From Luteolibacter ambystomatis (lineage in GTDB: Bacteria > Verrucomicrobiota > Verrucomicrobiia > Verrucomicrobiales > Akkermansiaceae): a stretch of DNA of 64,000 nucleotides. The notes below the pieces were generated by a model. It saw nothing but the letters and a program-made list of their open reading frames with translations. It ran no database searches and had not been told where the DNA came from. The first letter of the stretch is position 1. Each line of letters starts with the position of its first letter. The DNA lies in assembly GCF_018137965.1 (NCBI RefSeq), contig NZ_CP073100.1, positions 3,793,754 through 3,857,753 on the forward strand, written 5' to 3'. Positions 55,801 through 62,954 of the stretch are shown piece by piece. The translations under genes were made by a program, and so were the position numbers.

Positions 55801-58800
55801 TCACGCTGTAGCCGCCGTTGCCGCCACCGCCGCCGATGGACTGGGCGACAAAGCCCGCCGAGTGGTCGCCCAACGTATCAATCTTACCGGTGGAGGACGC
55901 GGTGACGGTTCCGCCGATGCCGCCGGTGGCACCCTTGCCCCCGAGGCCGACCGTGACCGCACCGCTGCCGGTACCCGCACCAGCCGCACCGGCTGCCACG
56001 TTGAACCCGCCGTTGCCACCGCCGCCACCCACGGATTGGATGAGGATACCGCCGGAGTTGTTCTTGGCCGTGCTGACATTCGATTGGAGATCCGCGAGGA
56101 CCGTTCCGCCCGCGCCGCCGCCGCCACCCTTGCCGCCGAGGCCGATGTCGAGAGCACCCGCGCCCACGCCCGCGCCTGCGGCACCTGCCGCGATGGAATA
56201 GCCGCCGTTGCCGCCGCCGCCGCCGATGGACTGGGCGATGATACCGGTGGAGTTTTCACCGCCGGTGGTGACGGTGCCGGTGCGGGTGGCGAGCCAGACG
56301 TCGCCGCCGGTGCTGCCGGTACCCGCATTGCCACCGATGGCGAGGCTCATGGTTCCCGAACCGCCGCCGGAACCGGCGAGCGAGGCAGCGATGGAGCCGC
56401 CGCCATTGCCACCACCGCCGCCGACGGACTGGGCCAGCAGGCCGGTAGAGTTATCCTCCTGGGTGGTGATGTTGCCACCGATGCCGACGGAAACCTTGCC
56501 ACCATTGCCACCGCCACCGCCTTCACCGCCGATACCGATCGCGATGGAACCGCTGAAGGCCAGCGAGCCGCTGCCTGCGGCGCTCACCGCCAGACCGCCA
56601 TTGCCACCCCCGCCACCCACGCTCTGGGCGAAGAAACCGGTGGAGCGCTCGTCCTTGGTCAAAATGCTGCCGTCGAAACCAGTGGAAATGAGGGAGCCGG
56701 TGCCCGTAAAGGAACCCACGCTGACCTCACCACCCGCGCCAGCCGTGCCGCCATTGCCACCCACCGAAACGCTGAGGGAACCGGACACCGGGCCGCCCGA
56801 AGCCGCCACCGCGACGGAGTAGCCGCCATTGCCACCGCCACCACCCACGCTCTGGAGAAAGACACCCGCCGAATCGACGCCGTCGGTTTCGATGACGCTG
56901 GAGCCGGTGCCCTTGGTCAGATTGACCACACCGCCCGCGCCGCCCTTGCCGCCTTGGCCACCGACCGCGAAAGCTCCGGCGAAGCCGACGCCCACGGAAA
57001 CCTGGACGGCACCGCCGCCGCTGCCACCGCCACCGCCCACGGACTGGGCGAAGACACCGGTGGAGCGATCACCGCTGGTGCTGATGAGGGACGCGTTGTT
57101 CACGTCCACGCCCTGGAGCATGACGTTCACATTGCCGCCTGCGCCACCGGTGGAGCCGGAACCACCGACGGCGACGCCTGCGAAAACACCGACGGAACCG
57201 GTGCTGCCGCCATTGCCACCGCCGCCACCCACGGACTGGGCCACGATACCGCGTGAGTCATTGCCGAGAGTCGTGATCGTGCCGCCGTTTTTCACGGTGA
57301 CCGTGGAGCCGGAACCGCCGCCCGAGCCCTTGCCACCGACCGCGACCATGCCGCCGGAATTGCCGCCATCACCGCCGCCACCGCCGATGGATTGGGCCAC
57401 GATGCCGCGGGAATTGTCCTGGCTGGTCGAGATGGTGCCGTAGTTTTCCACGGTCACCACACCGCCGCTGCCAGCCGAGCTGCCACTGCCACCCACAGCC
57501 ACCAGGCCGCCCGCATTGGAGCCGGAGCCACCGCTGCCGCCCACGGACTGGGCGAAAATCGCATCGGAGCTGAGTCCGGTGGTGGTGATGGAACCGGTCG
57601 AACCATTGGTGACCGTCACCGTGCTGGCGCTGCCGCCATTGGAACCGGAACCGCCGAGAGCGATCAGGCCGCCGGCGGTGCCGCCAGAGCCGCCACCGCC
57701 ACCGATGGACTGGGCGAAGATGCCCTTCGCCTCTTTGCCGGTGGTGAGGATCGAGCCGTTGTTGGTCACCGTCACGGTGCCGCCATTGCCACCGTTGTCG
57801 GAGGAGCCTTGCAGGGAGAGAATGAGGTTTCCGGTTGTCCCGGACGAGCCCCCGGAGCCACCGATGCTCTGAGCGAGAATCCCGTGGGCCTGCTCCCCGG
57901 AAGTGGAGATCGTTCCACCCGCCGAGTTCGTCACGGACACCGCACCGCCATTGCCACCGGTACCTGCGGAACCGCCCGCGCCGACGATGCCCCACTGGCT
58001 GCCGCCGCCGCCGCCCTTGTTGCCGACGCTGAGGGCGTAGATGCCATAGGCACCCTTGCCGGTGGTGATGATATTGCCCTGGTTGTCGACCGTGACGCTG
58101 CCGCCATCGCTGGACGCACCGCCCGATCCGCCGCCCGGAGCACCATATCCGGAGCCACCGGCACCTGCGGCACCGCTGCGGCTGTAGGCGAAGACGCCGT
58201 ATTTGTCGTCTCCCGTCGTGGCGATCTGAATACCGCCGCTGTTGGTGAAGCTCACGTTTCCGCCTTTGCCGCCGTCACCGCCGTTGCGACCGCTCCAGAC
58301 GGAGAGGTAGGCACTTCCACCGTTACCTCCGTTACCGCCGAGGCTGCCGATTTCGACGCCAATCTGGTTGGTGGTTGAGATGACGGTGGTGTTCGTGTTC
58401 GAGACGTTGGGTCCCGTGGCACCATTGCCACCGGAGGAAGGTGGCACGACCAGCGCACCAGCGCGACCGTTGGAACCGCCCGCACCCACCCCGACGATTT
58501 TCACGCCTGCGGCACCGCCGACCACGGCGGGGGCCACGGCTGCGGAACCCGCGGTTCCTCCGCCTGGATTAAGCAGCCCATCGATGCTCGTGTTGGTGGC
58601 CAGAGCCTGATAGGGAAGAGTGGCCGTACCATTTTTGGCCGGGTCCGGGTCCGCCGGGAAGGGAACGAGGGTCACCGTCTTGGCGGTGGTGTCCTTGCTC
58701 TGGATGGTGAAGCCCTGGGGCGGATTGTCGCCGTTGTAGATGACGTCGCCCACGGCCTTCACGAGGAAGATGTAACCGTCCGCCGTTTTCACGAAGGCCA

Positions 58801-59014
58801 CCGTGCCTGCGGTGGGCGTGCCCGTCGGGTCTTTGATCAGCGCGGTGACCGTGGTGCTCGAAGATGTCGCCGGGTTGTTGACCGTCTGACCGAGCGTGGA
58901 GGCTTGCGAAGGATCCGGATCGGCTGCCCACGCGGTGGAGGACATCGAAATGACGACGGTGCTCATCGCAAGCGCACGAATGGCCTGTGCGCGGCCACAA
59001 TCTGAGGCGAACAT
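46874..59014 (-). CDS. Giant glycine-rich autotransporter (about 4,046 residues)
   Basis: From the ATG at 59014: signal peptide (about 1-32, ending STAWA), a ~220-residue N-terminal globular part, then about 3,300 residues of glycine-rich repeats. The repeat core is A-Q-S-[IV]-GGGGGNGG followed by two to three short strands (GAVxVGLGGSG, GGxVTV, GxIxTxG), 40-65 residues per unit, roughly fifty units. The last ~285 residues form an autotransporter beta-barrel ending in Phe (STTF), with alternating aromatic strands. The passenger should be secreted through the barrel and form a long beta-solenoid on the cell surface, for adhesion or biofilm. I see no Cys after the signal region. It is the only gene of the 12-kb segment; opposite-strand frames are artefacts. 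Confidence 0.93.
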   Translation of the reverse strand: MFASDCGRAQAIRALAMSTVVISMSSTAWAADPDPSQASTLGQTVNNPATSSSTTVTALIKDPTGTPTAGTVAFVKTADGYIFLVKAVGDVIYNGDNPPQGFTIQSKDTTAKTVTLVPFPADPDPAKNGTATLPYQALATNTSIDGLLNPGGGTAGSAAVAPAVVGGAAGVKIVGVGAGGSNGRAGALVVPPSSGGNGATGPNVSNTNTTVISTTNQIGVEIGSLGGNGGNGGSAYLSVWSGRNGGDGGKGGNVSFTNSGGIQIATTGDDKYGVFAYSRSGAAGAGGSGYGAPGGGSGGASSDGGSVTVDNQGNIITTGKGAYGIYALSVGNKGGGGGSQWGIVGAGGSAGTGGNGGAVSVTNSAGGTISTSGEQAHGILAQSIGGSGGSSGTTGNLILSLQGSSDNGGNGGTVTVTNNGSILTTGKEAKGIFAQSIGGGGGSGGTAGGLIALGGSGSNGGSASTVTVTNGSTGSITTTGLSSDAIFAQSVGGSGGSGSNAGGLVAVGGSGSSAGSGGVVTVENYGTISTSQDNSRGIVAQSIGGGGGDGGNSGGMVAVGGKGSGGGSGSTVTVKNGGTITTLGNDSRGIVAQSVGGGGGNGGSTGSVGVFAGVAVGGSGSTGGAGGNVNVMLQGVDVNNASLISTSGDRSTGVFAQSVGGGGGSGGGAVQVSVGVGFAGAFAVGGQGGKGGAGGVVNLTKGTGSSVIETDGVDSAGVFLQSVGGGGGNGGYSVAVAASGGPVSGSLSVSVGGNGGTAGAGGEVSVGSFTGTGSLISTGFDGSILTKDERSTGFFAQSVGGGGGNGGLAVSAAGSGSLAFSGSIAIGIGGEGGGGGNGGKVSVGIGGNITTQEDNSTGLLAQSVGGGGGNGGGSIAASLAGSGGGSGTMSLAIGGNAGTGSTGGDVWLATRTGTVTTGGENSTGIIAQSIGGGGGNGGYSIAAGAAGAGVGAGALDIGLGGKGGGGGAGGTVLADLQSNVSTAKNNSGGILIQSVGGGGGNGGFNVAAGAAGAGTGSGAVTVGLGGKGATGGIGGTVTASSTGKIDTLGDHSAGFVAQSIGGGGGNGGYSVTVAGSGAGVGSGAVNVGLGGSGGSGNDGGIVTVNTSLGKITTKGSDSIGLLAQSIGGGGGNGGFSVAVAASGAGTGSGAVNVGLGGSGSGGGDGKKVTLTASNDVSTSGKNSAAVVAQSIGGGGGSGGFSVSGAGSGAGTGSGAIAVGLGGKGGSGGDGGDVKATISGDIDTLLENSAGILAQSIGGGGGDGGFNINAAISGAGTGSGSIGVGLGGNGSGGGDGYLVDVSSSGTITTKGNNSTAFIAQSIGGGGGNGGFNVNAAVSGAGTGSGAIGVGLGGSGAGGGHGGIVIAKTSDFISTTGDKSGGILAQSIGGGGGNGGFNVNVAGSGAGTGSGSVGVGLGGSGAGGGYAMSVDLTVTNNVMTTGKNSAGIIAQSVGGGGGNGAFDVTASLSGASTGSGAVGVSIGGSAGTGGYAGAVTTSVTGSVSTAKDGSAGILSQSVGGGGGNGGMSIAGAMSFASTGTGAVSIGLGGSGGEGSYAGKVISGVTGDVYTVGNDSGGIAAQSIGGGGGNGGISISGSIAAAKTGAGALAFGLGGSGGKGGNGGEVENTVTGYVQTQGNHSTGILAQSLGGGGGNGGLNVSGVFTASKQGSGALAIGIGGLGGDGGNAMSVTNTVTGGTVTTGDYSDAIVAQSLGGGGGNGGLNVSGAVNLSKENGGSVGIGVGGFGGNGGDALDVTSTIKTTTAHNQIGTTGDHSSGVVAQSIGGGGGNGGTNVTGAVNVTGKNGAAIGVGVGGFGGGAGNAGKVTVDVAGDIITMGNQSHGILAQSIGGGGGNGGTNVSGTIAFTAASSGPAKTLAASIGVGGFGGGGGYAGAVDVKYDGTISALPGTYHPPVTDPVTHVVTPGYFELQEDGEGSNGIAAQSIGGGGGNGGLNVSGGLSFARGEGDAYGIMVGVGGYGGDGGDAGKVDVLVTGGESISAYGAGHSGILAQSVGGGGGTGATNVSGGIVSDSPLVVGVGGSGGDAGVAKDVKVTATADIYASAKDSKNMASAGIMAQSLGGGGGNGGLNVSGSIAIAKESTVPAITVGVGGSGGAGAISGDVTVDHTGNITTSGNWIHGLMAQSIAGGGGNGALNVTGAFNWSDSDNSGGKKDITVVAGVGGTGGKGADAGDVKVTQNGIVTTKGDNARGVAAQSIGGGGGNGGMNVTGVFSRSSSPISVGVGGTGSGGGHAGAAEVIRGSETASTGTITTDGKNAYGIEASSIGGGGGDAGMNFNAGVTMAGKNPDDGGFVANFAIGGAGGEAGNGGKAKVTNYSDILTKQDKSHGIIAQSIGGGGGNANFNLSVTYGGFEDPSKKNKTLGFALAIGGAPGDGGHGDTVDVIQVGDIETFGKQSYGILSQSIGGGGGNAGMDLAMAITSGGGGSITVGRIGGIGGYGGDVTLSSDGSVLTHGEGSFGMLAQSVGNGGGNSSSTSVAITGPDTDDNPAESASVSVGLEGGEGGYGGSVLLTAEGFVDTHGKNAHGIFAQSIGGGGGNGGSANTFGLSSATIGVAVGGKGGTGGYGGTVTVKSNAQVRTYGDGSVGILAQSVGGGGGTGGMSTAGGLTSKVDGLSVSVGGEGGAGMYAGKVTVENGGIVITDGVGSHGILAQSLGGGGGNSGMAINAILRNTQKDPTNGGMITVGGKGGSGAVGGEVVVTNTGGIGTSKENSIGIFAQSIGGGGGNAATVVSSNVTGSAGGNNLSITVGGKGGTGGAGGKVTVTNKTNDDDDSGKIITVGNYSHGIAAMSIGGGGGTGSTAVSVLRPTKGTSADATTNAFLFNLGGSGGSGGTGGVVTVDNQGSITTYGYKAHGILAQSIGGGGGNGGVSVTGDLALGKKPDDNTGKVVSMALGGSGGDGNDGGNVTVENSGSIEVFGKSAYGIYAQSVGGGGGDGGFAATLSRNILFNPKTDMAKSFMNIGLGGFGGDGGNGGNVTVNHTGSIISHGDNSYGIFAQSVRGGGGNAAYELTAPTWMAADLVIEGALGARDGTAGTAGTVTINTIGTIVMSGKNSTAQLGQSINGGGGNVDLFLDVSKHAVALGDDGVELPPDGGDVDTVMGFIKSTVKLGTDFAADSAASAVEATHVGDLYTSGEKAIGSLLQSIGAGGGNGTQEVVVNTNATVDLNLALGSTDATNSAGGDIKSTRTGKVITTGTDSGGVEAQSIGGGGGNLSVKVVRVPDLTPTASAMAAFGAPSGPVSIPPPVVTLASLGADGGAANNGGNMVFLTAGDIGTTGDRSYGVLYQSIGAGGGKLNLVGLEALELSLGGKNGAAGNGGNITLDNTGIIYTEGELAHGLILQSIGGGGGLALTDLDPANISIVKNTTNTGNGGILDLTQKGDVIVHGDRSVAVIAQSLGGGGGFVDDFFFGSSGGTGSAGAITLRMRGNMVADGEGGVGIFAQSQGGAGQGNIEIDLAADKFLYFGENGTGVSFSGGAANKFVNNGTVSGKDGLAAWSVKGTDGGETVENNGDFFGQVDLGAGANKFVNHTDGVMVPGPLFLLGAAANQLVNDGILLPGNMLLAQHTDVTGSFTQSDTGKTYAELDFGTETIDQLYMTGTASLDGKVDVSLLNPQLVKSGHFQKVLYHADGGVTNDGLELVTAPSMVINYQILYPTGKDAILDYNVDFSPSGKLGRNLATVGSYINRIQDAGSSPALADTVVKLMYDPTIQAYKESLSMLTPDFYAEQQAEVLRGSQRFGETLFDGGAYRYGKKGRLLWFDFESSDTVHHGYDDYKTVRQNSNGFAMGFEHELKDGWIVGAAAALEENTAGGYDGRWRANGDTERLGAIVKRDFSGTEIAGILSYSWNQAQSRRSGAVTSPFYTHVDRDLQALTAMVRVSHEFNNDGLYIKPMIDFGASRLSAESATETGAGATSLVLGHYNETHAWVRPAIEFGKVIPFQSGAELRLHAEVAYQHFLTPDHTDVIAGFAGAPRGVAPMDLQVQLGSVGSVSFGADVIFVNEVSVGIDYTKAFAQNYDLDSVNLKVSTTF
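48600..57900 (-). repeat. Tandem glycine-rich coding repeats of the autotransporter
   Basis: DNA recurs every ~120-200 bp with the plus-strand core CCACCGCCGATGGACTGGGC (coding AQSIGGGG on the minus strand). Units differ in sequence, so they are old, diverged repeats rather than exact copies. The region will recombine and assemble poorly. Confidence 0.85.
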
Positions 59015-59183
59015 GGTGGTTGGGGAGGGTGAAGGGTGAGGGTGCGGAAAACGTGCAAAAATCCCCCCCGCTGAGGGACATAAGACCGACCACTGTCTAA
59101 CAGGACAGGTGGTGTCAGGGTGGGGGTGAGTTTTCCTTATCAGGATCAGTGGCTTCCAGCAAAGCTGTTTCCGGACGAATATC

Positions 59184-59215
59184 TTATAGGTCACCGTGTT
59201 TTATAGATCACCGTG
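59184..59215. promoter_or_regulatory. Tandem 15-bp repeat between autotransporter and hydrolase genes
   Basis: TTATAGGTCACCGTG (59184-59198) and TTATAGATCACCGTG (59201-59215) are direct repeats with a 17-bp period, in the divergent intergenic region. The spacing allows same-face binding with slight twist, so a regulator could sit there. This is inference. Confidence 0.4.
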
Positions 59216-59299
59216 CATTTTACACTCACGTAGCTCCTACGGAGACCTTCGAGGCTTTGGCCGCGCACAACTTCCCGTCTTCAGGCGGGTTTTCCCTTC

Positions 59300-60277
59300 A
59301 TGACCTTCCGCATCCTGGCAGCACTGCTGGTTTCCGTACTCACCTTGAGGGGTGCTTATGATCCACTCAGGGTCGCGGAAGCGAAGATCGAGTCGAAGAC
59401 CTTCGACATGAAGGATACCACGCGTGACCGCGTCATCCCTGTCCGCATCTATCTTCCGGCCACATCGAAACCGGCACCGGTGATTCTGTTTTCCCATGGT
59501 CTCGGTGGATCAAGGGACAACAATCCCTATCTCGGCAACCACTGGGCCGCGCGCGGCTATGTGGTCGTCTTCATCCAACACACGGGCAGCGACGAGGCAG
59601 TGTGGAAGAACGCCCCGCTCGTCGGACGGATGGGGGAGCTGAAAAAGGCGGCCTCGTTGGAAAATCTCGTCGCGCGCGGCAAGGACATCCCGGCGGTGAT
59701 TGATACCCTCACGGCGTGGAATGCGGACAGGGCCCATCCGCTTTACGGTCGCATGGATCTCTCCCACCTCGGCATGTCCGGCCATTCGTTCGGCGCGGTG
59801 ACCACCCAGGTCGTGTCCGGCCAAACCTATCCACTGGGCGGAGCTTCCTTTCTGGAACCGCGCATCAAGGCCTCGGTGATGATGAGCCCCAGTCCGCCTG
59901 CCGCCGGTGACCCGGCCAAAGCTTTCAGCTCAATCAAAGTCCCCTGCCTGCTGATGACCGGCACCGGAGATACCAGCCCGATCGGGAATACCAGCGCGGA
60001 AGACCGCCTGAAGGTCTTTCCAGCACTCTCAAATGCCCCGGCATGGCAGGTGGTCTTCGACAAGGGCGTACATATGACCTTCGGTGAGCGCGATCTGCTT
60101 GGTGCCGCACCCAAAGATCCACGCTACCACCGCGCCATTCTCGCGCTCACCACCGCCTTCTGGGATGCCGAGTTGAAGAACGACAAGGACGCCAAGGCCT
60201 GGCTCAACGGCGAGGGCGCGAAGTCCGTTCTGATTCCTGCGGACAAATGGGAGAAGAACGGGAAGGCCACGCTCTGA
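59300..60277 (+). CDS. Alpha/beta hydrolase of PAF-acetylhydrolase/dienelactone type, exported
   Basis: 325 residues. A signal peptide (1-19) precedes the alpha/beta-hydrolase fold. Oxyanion segment LFSHGLGGSRDN near 64; nucleophile Ser in GMSGHSFGA near 161; acid Asp in GTGDTSP near 222; His in GVHMTFGE near 260. The order and spacing fit a Ser-Asp-His triad. The substrate (ester or phospholipid) cannot be told. The gene is divergent from the autotransporter and convergent with the EEP gene. Confidence 0.9.
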   Translation: MTFRILAALLVSVLTLRGAYDPLRVAEAKIESKTFDMKDTTRDRVIPVRIYLPATSKPAPVILFSHGLGGSRDNNPYLGNHWAARGYVVVFIQHTGSDEAVWKNAPLVGRMGELKKAASLENLVARGKDIPAVIDTLTAWNADRAHPLYGRMDLSHLGMSGHSFGAVTTQVVSGQTYPLGGASFLEPRIKASVMMSPSPPAAGDPAKAFSSIKVPCLLMTGTGDTSPIGNTSAEDRLKVFPALSNAPAWQVVFDKGVHMTFGERDLLGAAPKDPRYHRAILALTTAFWDAELKNDKDAKAWLNGEGAKSVLIPADKWEKNGKATL

Positions 60278-60325
60278 TTCCAAAGCCGATGGCAGCGGCC
60301 AGAACCAGCTCCGGACATGTCCGGG

Positions 60326-61273
60326 TCATGGCGCCGCATCCTCCCATTCCAGTTCGATCAGCAACGCCGCGTGATCGCTCGGAAATTTCCTCTGGGATTG
60401 CGGGATTCCCGGGTTCTCCTCCTGCTCCGGAAAAATCCGGGCCGCCGTGGGACGCAGGCCAGCGTTCCGCACATAGAGCCGGTCGATCCGAGCCTGCGCT
60501 TCTTCCTTCCCGGCATCCCCGTTCACCTTCTGCAAGGGCGACCAGGTGAGTCCCGGATGCTGGCGCACGTCCGGGAAAATCCGTCGGTAGGCATCCATGA
60601 AGCCTTCCTTCTCGAAGGCGATCGTTCCCGGAATGGGGATCACCTTGCCGCCGTGAAGATCCTTGGTCGACTCACCGAGATCCAGATGCGAGGGCGAGTT
60701 CCAGTCCCCTGCAACCAGCAAGGGCAGCTTCGTGTCCAGATGGCCGGTCTTTTTCAAGTGGGCGATCAGGTCCAAGGTTTCCTTGGTTCGCGATGACTCC
60801 TTTGTCTCGCAGGCGAGCAGCTCATCCACCGTGCTCTCCGGCCTGTCGATCAAACGTTGGCTGACATTCGCGCGGTAGTCGATCCAACAAGCCCATGCGA
60901 GGAACTCCTTACCTTCGGCGGCACGAATCCGCGCCCCGATGCCGTGATAGGAGGAATAATAGAAGGTCTCCGCGATGGGAAAACGACTGAGCACGCAGAG
61001 GTGGTCGCTGTCTCCTTGGTAGGAATGCCATCCGAGCTCCCCCGCCACCCACGGTCCCAGCTTCACCCCGAGCCTGTAGTTCTTGTAGCTCTCCTGCATC
61101 AGCACGATATCCGCCTTCGAATCGCGAATCACCTTCACGGTCTTCTCCGGCCCGTCCTCGAAGTAGTTGGCTCCGCGCTGGACGTTCCACAGCAGGACAC
61201 GCAACGGTTCAGCGGCGGAGACTCGTGCGAACAAAAGCAGCGAGGTGAGCAGGGGCAACCATCGGATGATCAT
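60326..61273 (-). CDS. Endonuclease/exonuclease/phosphatase family protein, exported
   Basis: 315 residues from the ATG at 61273, which opens a signal peptide (1-20, ending VSA). EEP motifs: LLWNVQRG near 26, the metal-binding Glu in VLMQESY near 61, VAGDWNSPSHLD near 186, ARIDRLYV near 265, and SDHAALLIEL near the end. This fold hydrolyses phosphodiesters or inositol/phospholipid phosphates. Export suggests an extracellular substrate such as DNA or a phospholipid. It is convergent with the hydrolase gene. Confidence 0.9.
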   Translation of the reverse strand: MIIRWLPLLTSLLLFARVSAAEPLRVLLWNVQRGANYFEDGPEKTVKVIRDSKADIVLMQESYKNYRLGVKLGPWVAGELGWHSYQGDSDHLCVLSRFPIAETFYYSSYHGIGARIRAAEGKEFLAWACWIDYRANVSQRLIDRPESTVDELLACETKESSRTKETLDLIAHLKKTGHLDTKLPLLVAGDWNSPSHLDLGESTKDLHGGKVIPIPGTIAFEKEGFMDAYRRIFPDVRQHPGLTWSPLQKVNGDAGKEEAQARIDRLYVRNAGLRPTAARIFPEQEENPGIPQSQRKFPSDHAALLIELEWEDAAP

Positions 61274-61361
61274 CGAGGAACCTACACTGGTATCGCCCCG
61301 GAATGTTTCGCTTCCGACGCAACTGCCAACCGTTTCGGCGAAAGTGCCACACCGCCCGAAC

Positions 61362-61394
61362 AAAAAAGGAGCCGTGCGCGAGCACGGCTCCTTT
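61362..61394 (-). terminator. Rho-independent terminator of gnd
   Basis: AAAGGAGCCGTGC / GCACGGCTCCTTT hairpin; on the minus strand it is followed by a T-run. It ends the gnd transcript about 45 bp after the stop. Confidence 0.82.
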
Positions 61395-61436
61395 GAAGTT
61401 TTCAGAGGCTGGGCCCTTGAAAAGCCCCGCCACCGA

Positions 61437-62855
61437 TCAGCCGATGACTTCCGGCCACTCGGTGTGGAAGAACTCGCCGCGCGGCTTGTCCGTGCGCTCG
61501 TAGGTGTGCGCGCCGAAGAAGTCGCGCTGGGCCTGGAGCAGATTCGCCGGCAGCACCGCGCTGCGGTAGCTGTCGTAGTAGCCGAGGGAGGCGGAGAAGG
61601 CCGGCACCGGGATACCCGCGAGGGTGGCGGTGGCGATCACTTCGCGCCAGTTCTGCTGGAACTCGTTGAGGAGGTCGGTGAAGTACGGGGCCAGCATCAG
61701 GTTGCTGAGCTCCGGGTTGGAGCGGTAGCTGTCCGTGATGTGGTTCAGGAAGCGGGCGCGGATGATGCAACCACCGCGCCAGATGGCGGCGATCTTGCCG
61801 AGATCGAGGCCCCAGTTCTTTTCCTTGCCCATGGCGGCGATCAGGTCGAGGCCCTGCGCGTAGGAGATGATCTTGGAGGCGAAGAGCGCGTCATGCACCT
61901 TCTTCACCAGCTCGGCCTTCTCGGCGGAGATCTCGGCCTTCGGGCCGTGCAGCTTGGAGGAAGCGGCCACGCGGGCGTCCTTCATGGAGGACAGGATGCG
62001 GGCTTCCACGGCGGCGTTGATGGTGGAGATCACGACGGCGTTCTCGACGGCGTTCATGATGGTCCACTTGCCGGTGCCCTTCTGGCCGGCGGTGTCGAGG
62101 ATGAGATCGACGAGCGGCTTGCCGGTTTCCGGGTCGACCTGTTCGAAGATCTTCGAAGTGATCTGGATGAGGTAGGACTCGAGGTCGCCTTCGTTCCAGT
62201 CGGTGAAGACGGTGGCGAGCTCGGCCGGGGTGAAGCCCGCGGCCTTGAAGATGTTGTAGGCTTCGCAGATGAGCTGCATGTCGCCGTACTCGATGCCGTT
62301 GTGGATCATCTTCACATAGTGGCCGGCACCGCCGGGGCCGATGTGGATCACGCAGGGCTCGCCATCGACCTTCGCGGCGATGGATTCGAAGATCGGCTTC
62401 ATCACATCCCAGGTAGAGGCAGGGCCGCCGGGCATGATGGACGGACCCTTGCGGGCACCTTCCTCACCACCGGACACGCCGGCACCGATGAAGCGGAAAC
62501 CGAGATCGCCGAGCCACTTGTCGCGGCGCTCGGTGTCGGTGTAGAGCGAGTTGCCGCCGTCGATGATGATGTCACCCTTGTCGAGGAGCGGGATGAGCTG
62601 CTCGATCACGGCGTCCACCGGTCCACCGGCCTTCACCATGATCATGATCTTGCGCGGGGAGGCAAGGGACTGCACGAACTCCTCGAGGGACTTCGAGCCG
62701 ACCAGCTTCTTGTCCGGATGGGCGGCGACGAATTCGTCCGTGACGGAGGTGGTGCGGTTGTAAACCGAGACCTGGAAGCCGCGGGATTCGACGTTGAGGA
62801 CGAGATTCTGGCCCATGACGGCCAGACCAATGAGTCCGAAATCGCTGTTGCTCAT
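61437..62855 (-). CDS. gnd: 6-phosphogluconate dehydrogenase, decarboxylating
   Basis: 472 residues, the usual length. N-terminal Rossmann motif GLIGLAVMGQNL and VYNRTT; catalytic-site segments GAGVSGGEEGARKGPS (about 128) and GPGGAGHYVKMIHNGIEYGDMQ (Lys and His/Asn about 183-190), and the C-terminal ARFLNHI / EVIATAT ... DYFGAHTYER-like end (here RDFFGAHTYERTD). It oxidises 6-phosphogluconate to ribulose 5-phosphate and CO2 with NADP, in the cytosol. Divergent from pgsA. Confidence 0.97.
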   Translation of the reverse strand: MSNSDFGLIGLAVMGQNLVLNVESRGFQVSVYNRTTSVTDEFVAAHPDKKLVGSKSLEEFVQSLASPRKIMIMVKAGGPVDAVIEQLIPLLDKGDIIIDGGNSLYTDTERRDKWLGDLGFRFIGAGVSGGEEGARKGPSIMPGGPASTWDVMKPIFESIAAKVDGEPCVIHIGPGGAGHYVKMIHNGIEYGDMQLICEAYNIFKAAGFTPAELATVFTDWNEGDLESYLIQITSKIFEQVDPETGKPLVDLILDTAGQKGTGKWTIMNAVENAVVISTINAAVEARILSSMKDARVAASSKLHGPKAEISAEKAELVKKVHDALFASKIISYAQGLDLIAAMGKEKNWGLDLGKIAAIWRGGCIIRARFLNHITDSYRSNPELSNLMLAPYFTDLLNEFQQNWREVIATATLAGIPVPAFSASLGYYDSYRSAVLPANLLQAQRDFFGAHTYERTDKPRGEFFHTEWPEVIG

Positions 62856-62954
62856 GGTGTGATGGAGTTAGGAGGCGGGCGGGGGTGTAGGACACGGATT
62901 GCTTGCAAGCAACCCCTTGTTGCGTTTTCCGAATGCATTTCCCACATTCGGTCC

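Noticed and set aside
48083-57256. Very long plus-strand frames (up to 1,160 codons) opposite the autotransporter
   Set aside because: They are mirror images of the glycine-codon repeats (GGC/GGT read in reverse) with no domain, start signal or stop logic of their own.
48600-57900. Regularly spaced repeats considered as a CRISPR array
   Set aside because: Repeats are coding, vary in length and sequence, and have no identical repeat/unique spacer pattern or cas genes.
61167-62954. Extension of pgsA to a 792-codon frame
   Set aside because: The extra part is antisense to gnd; the family start with LPNAITL is at GTG 62955.
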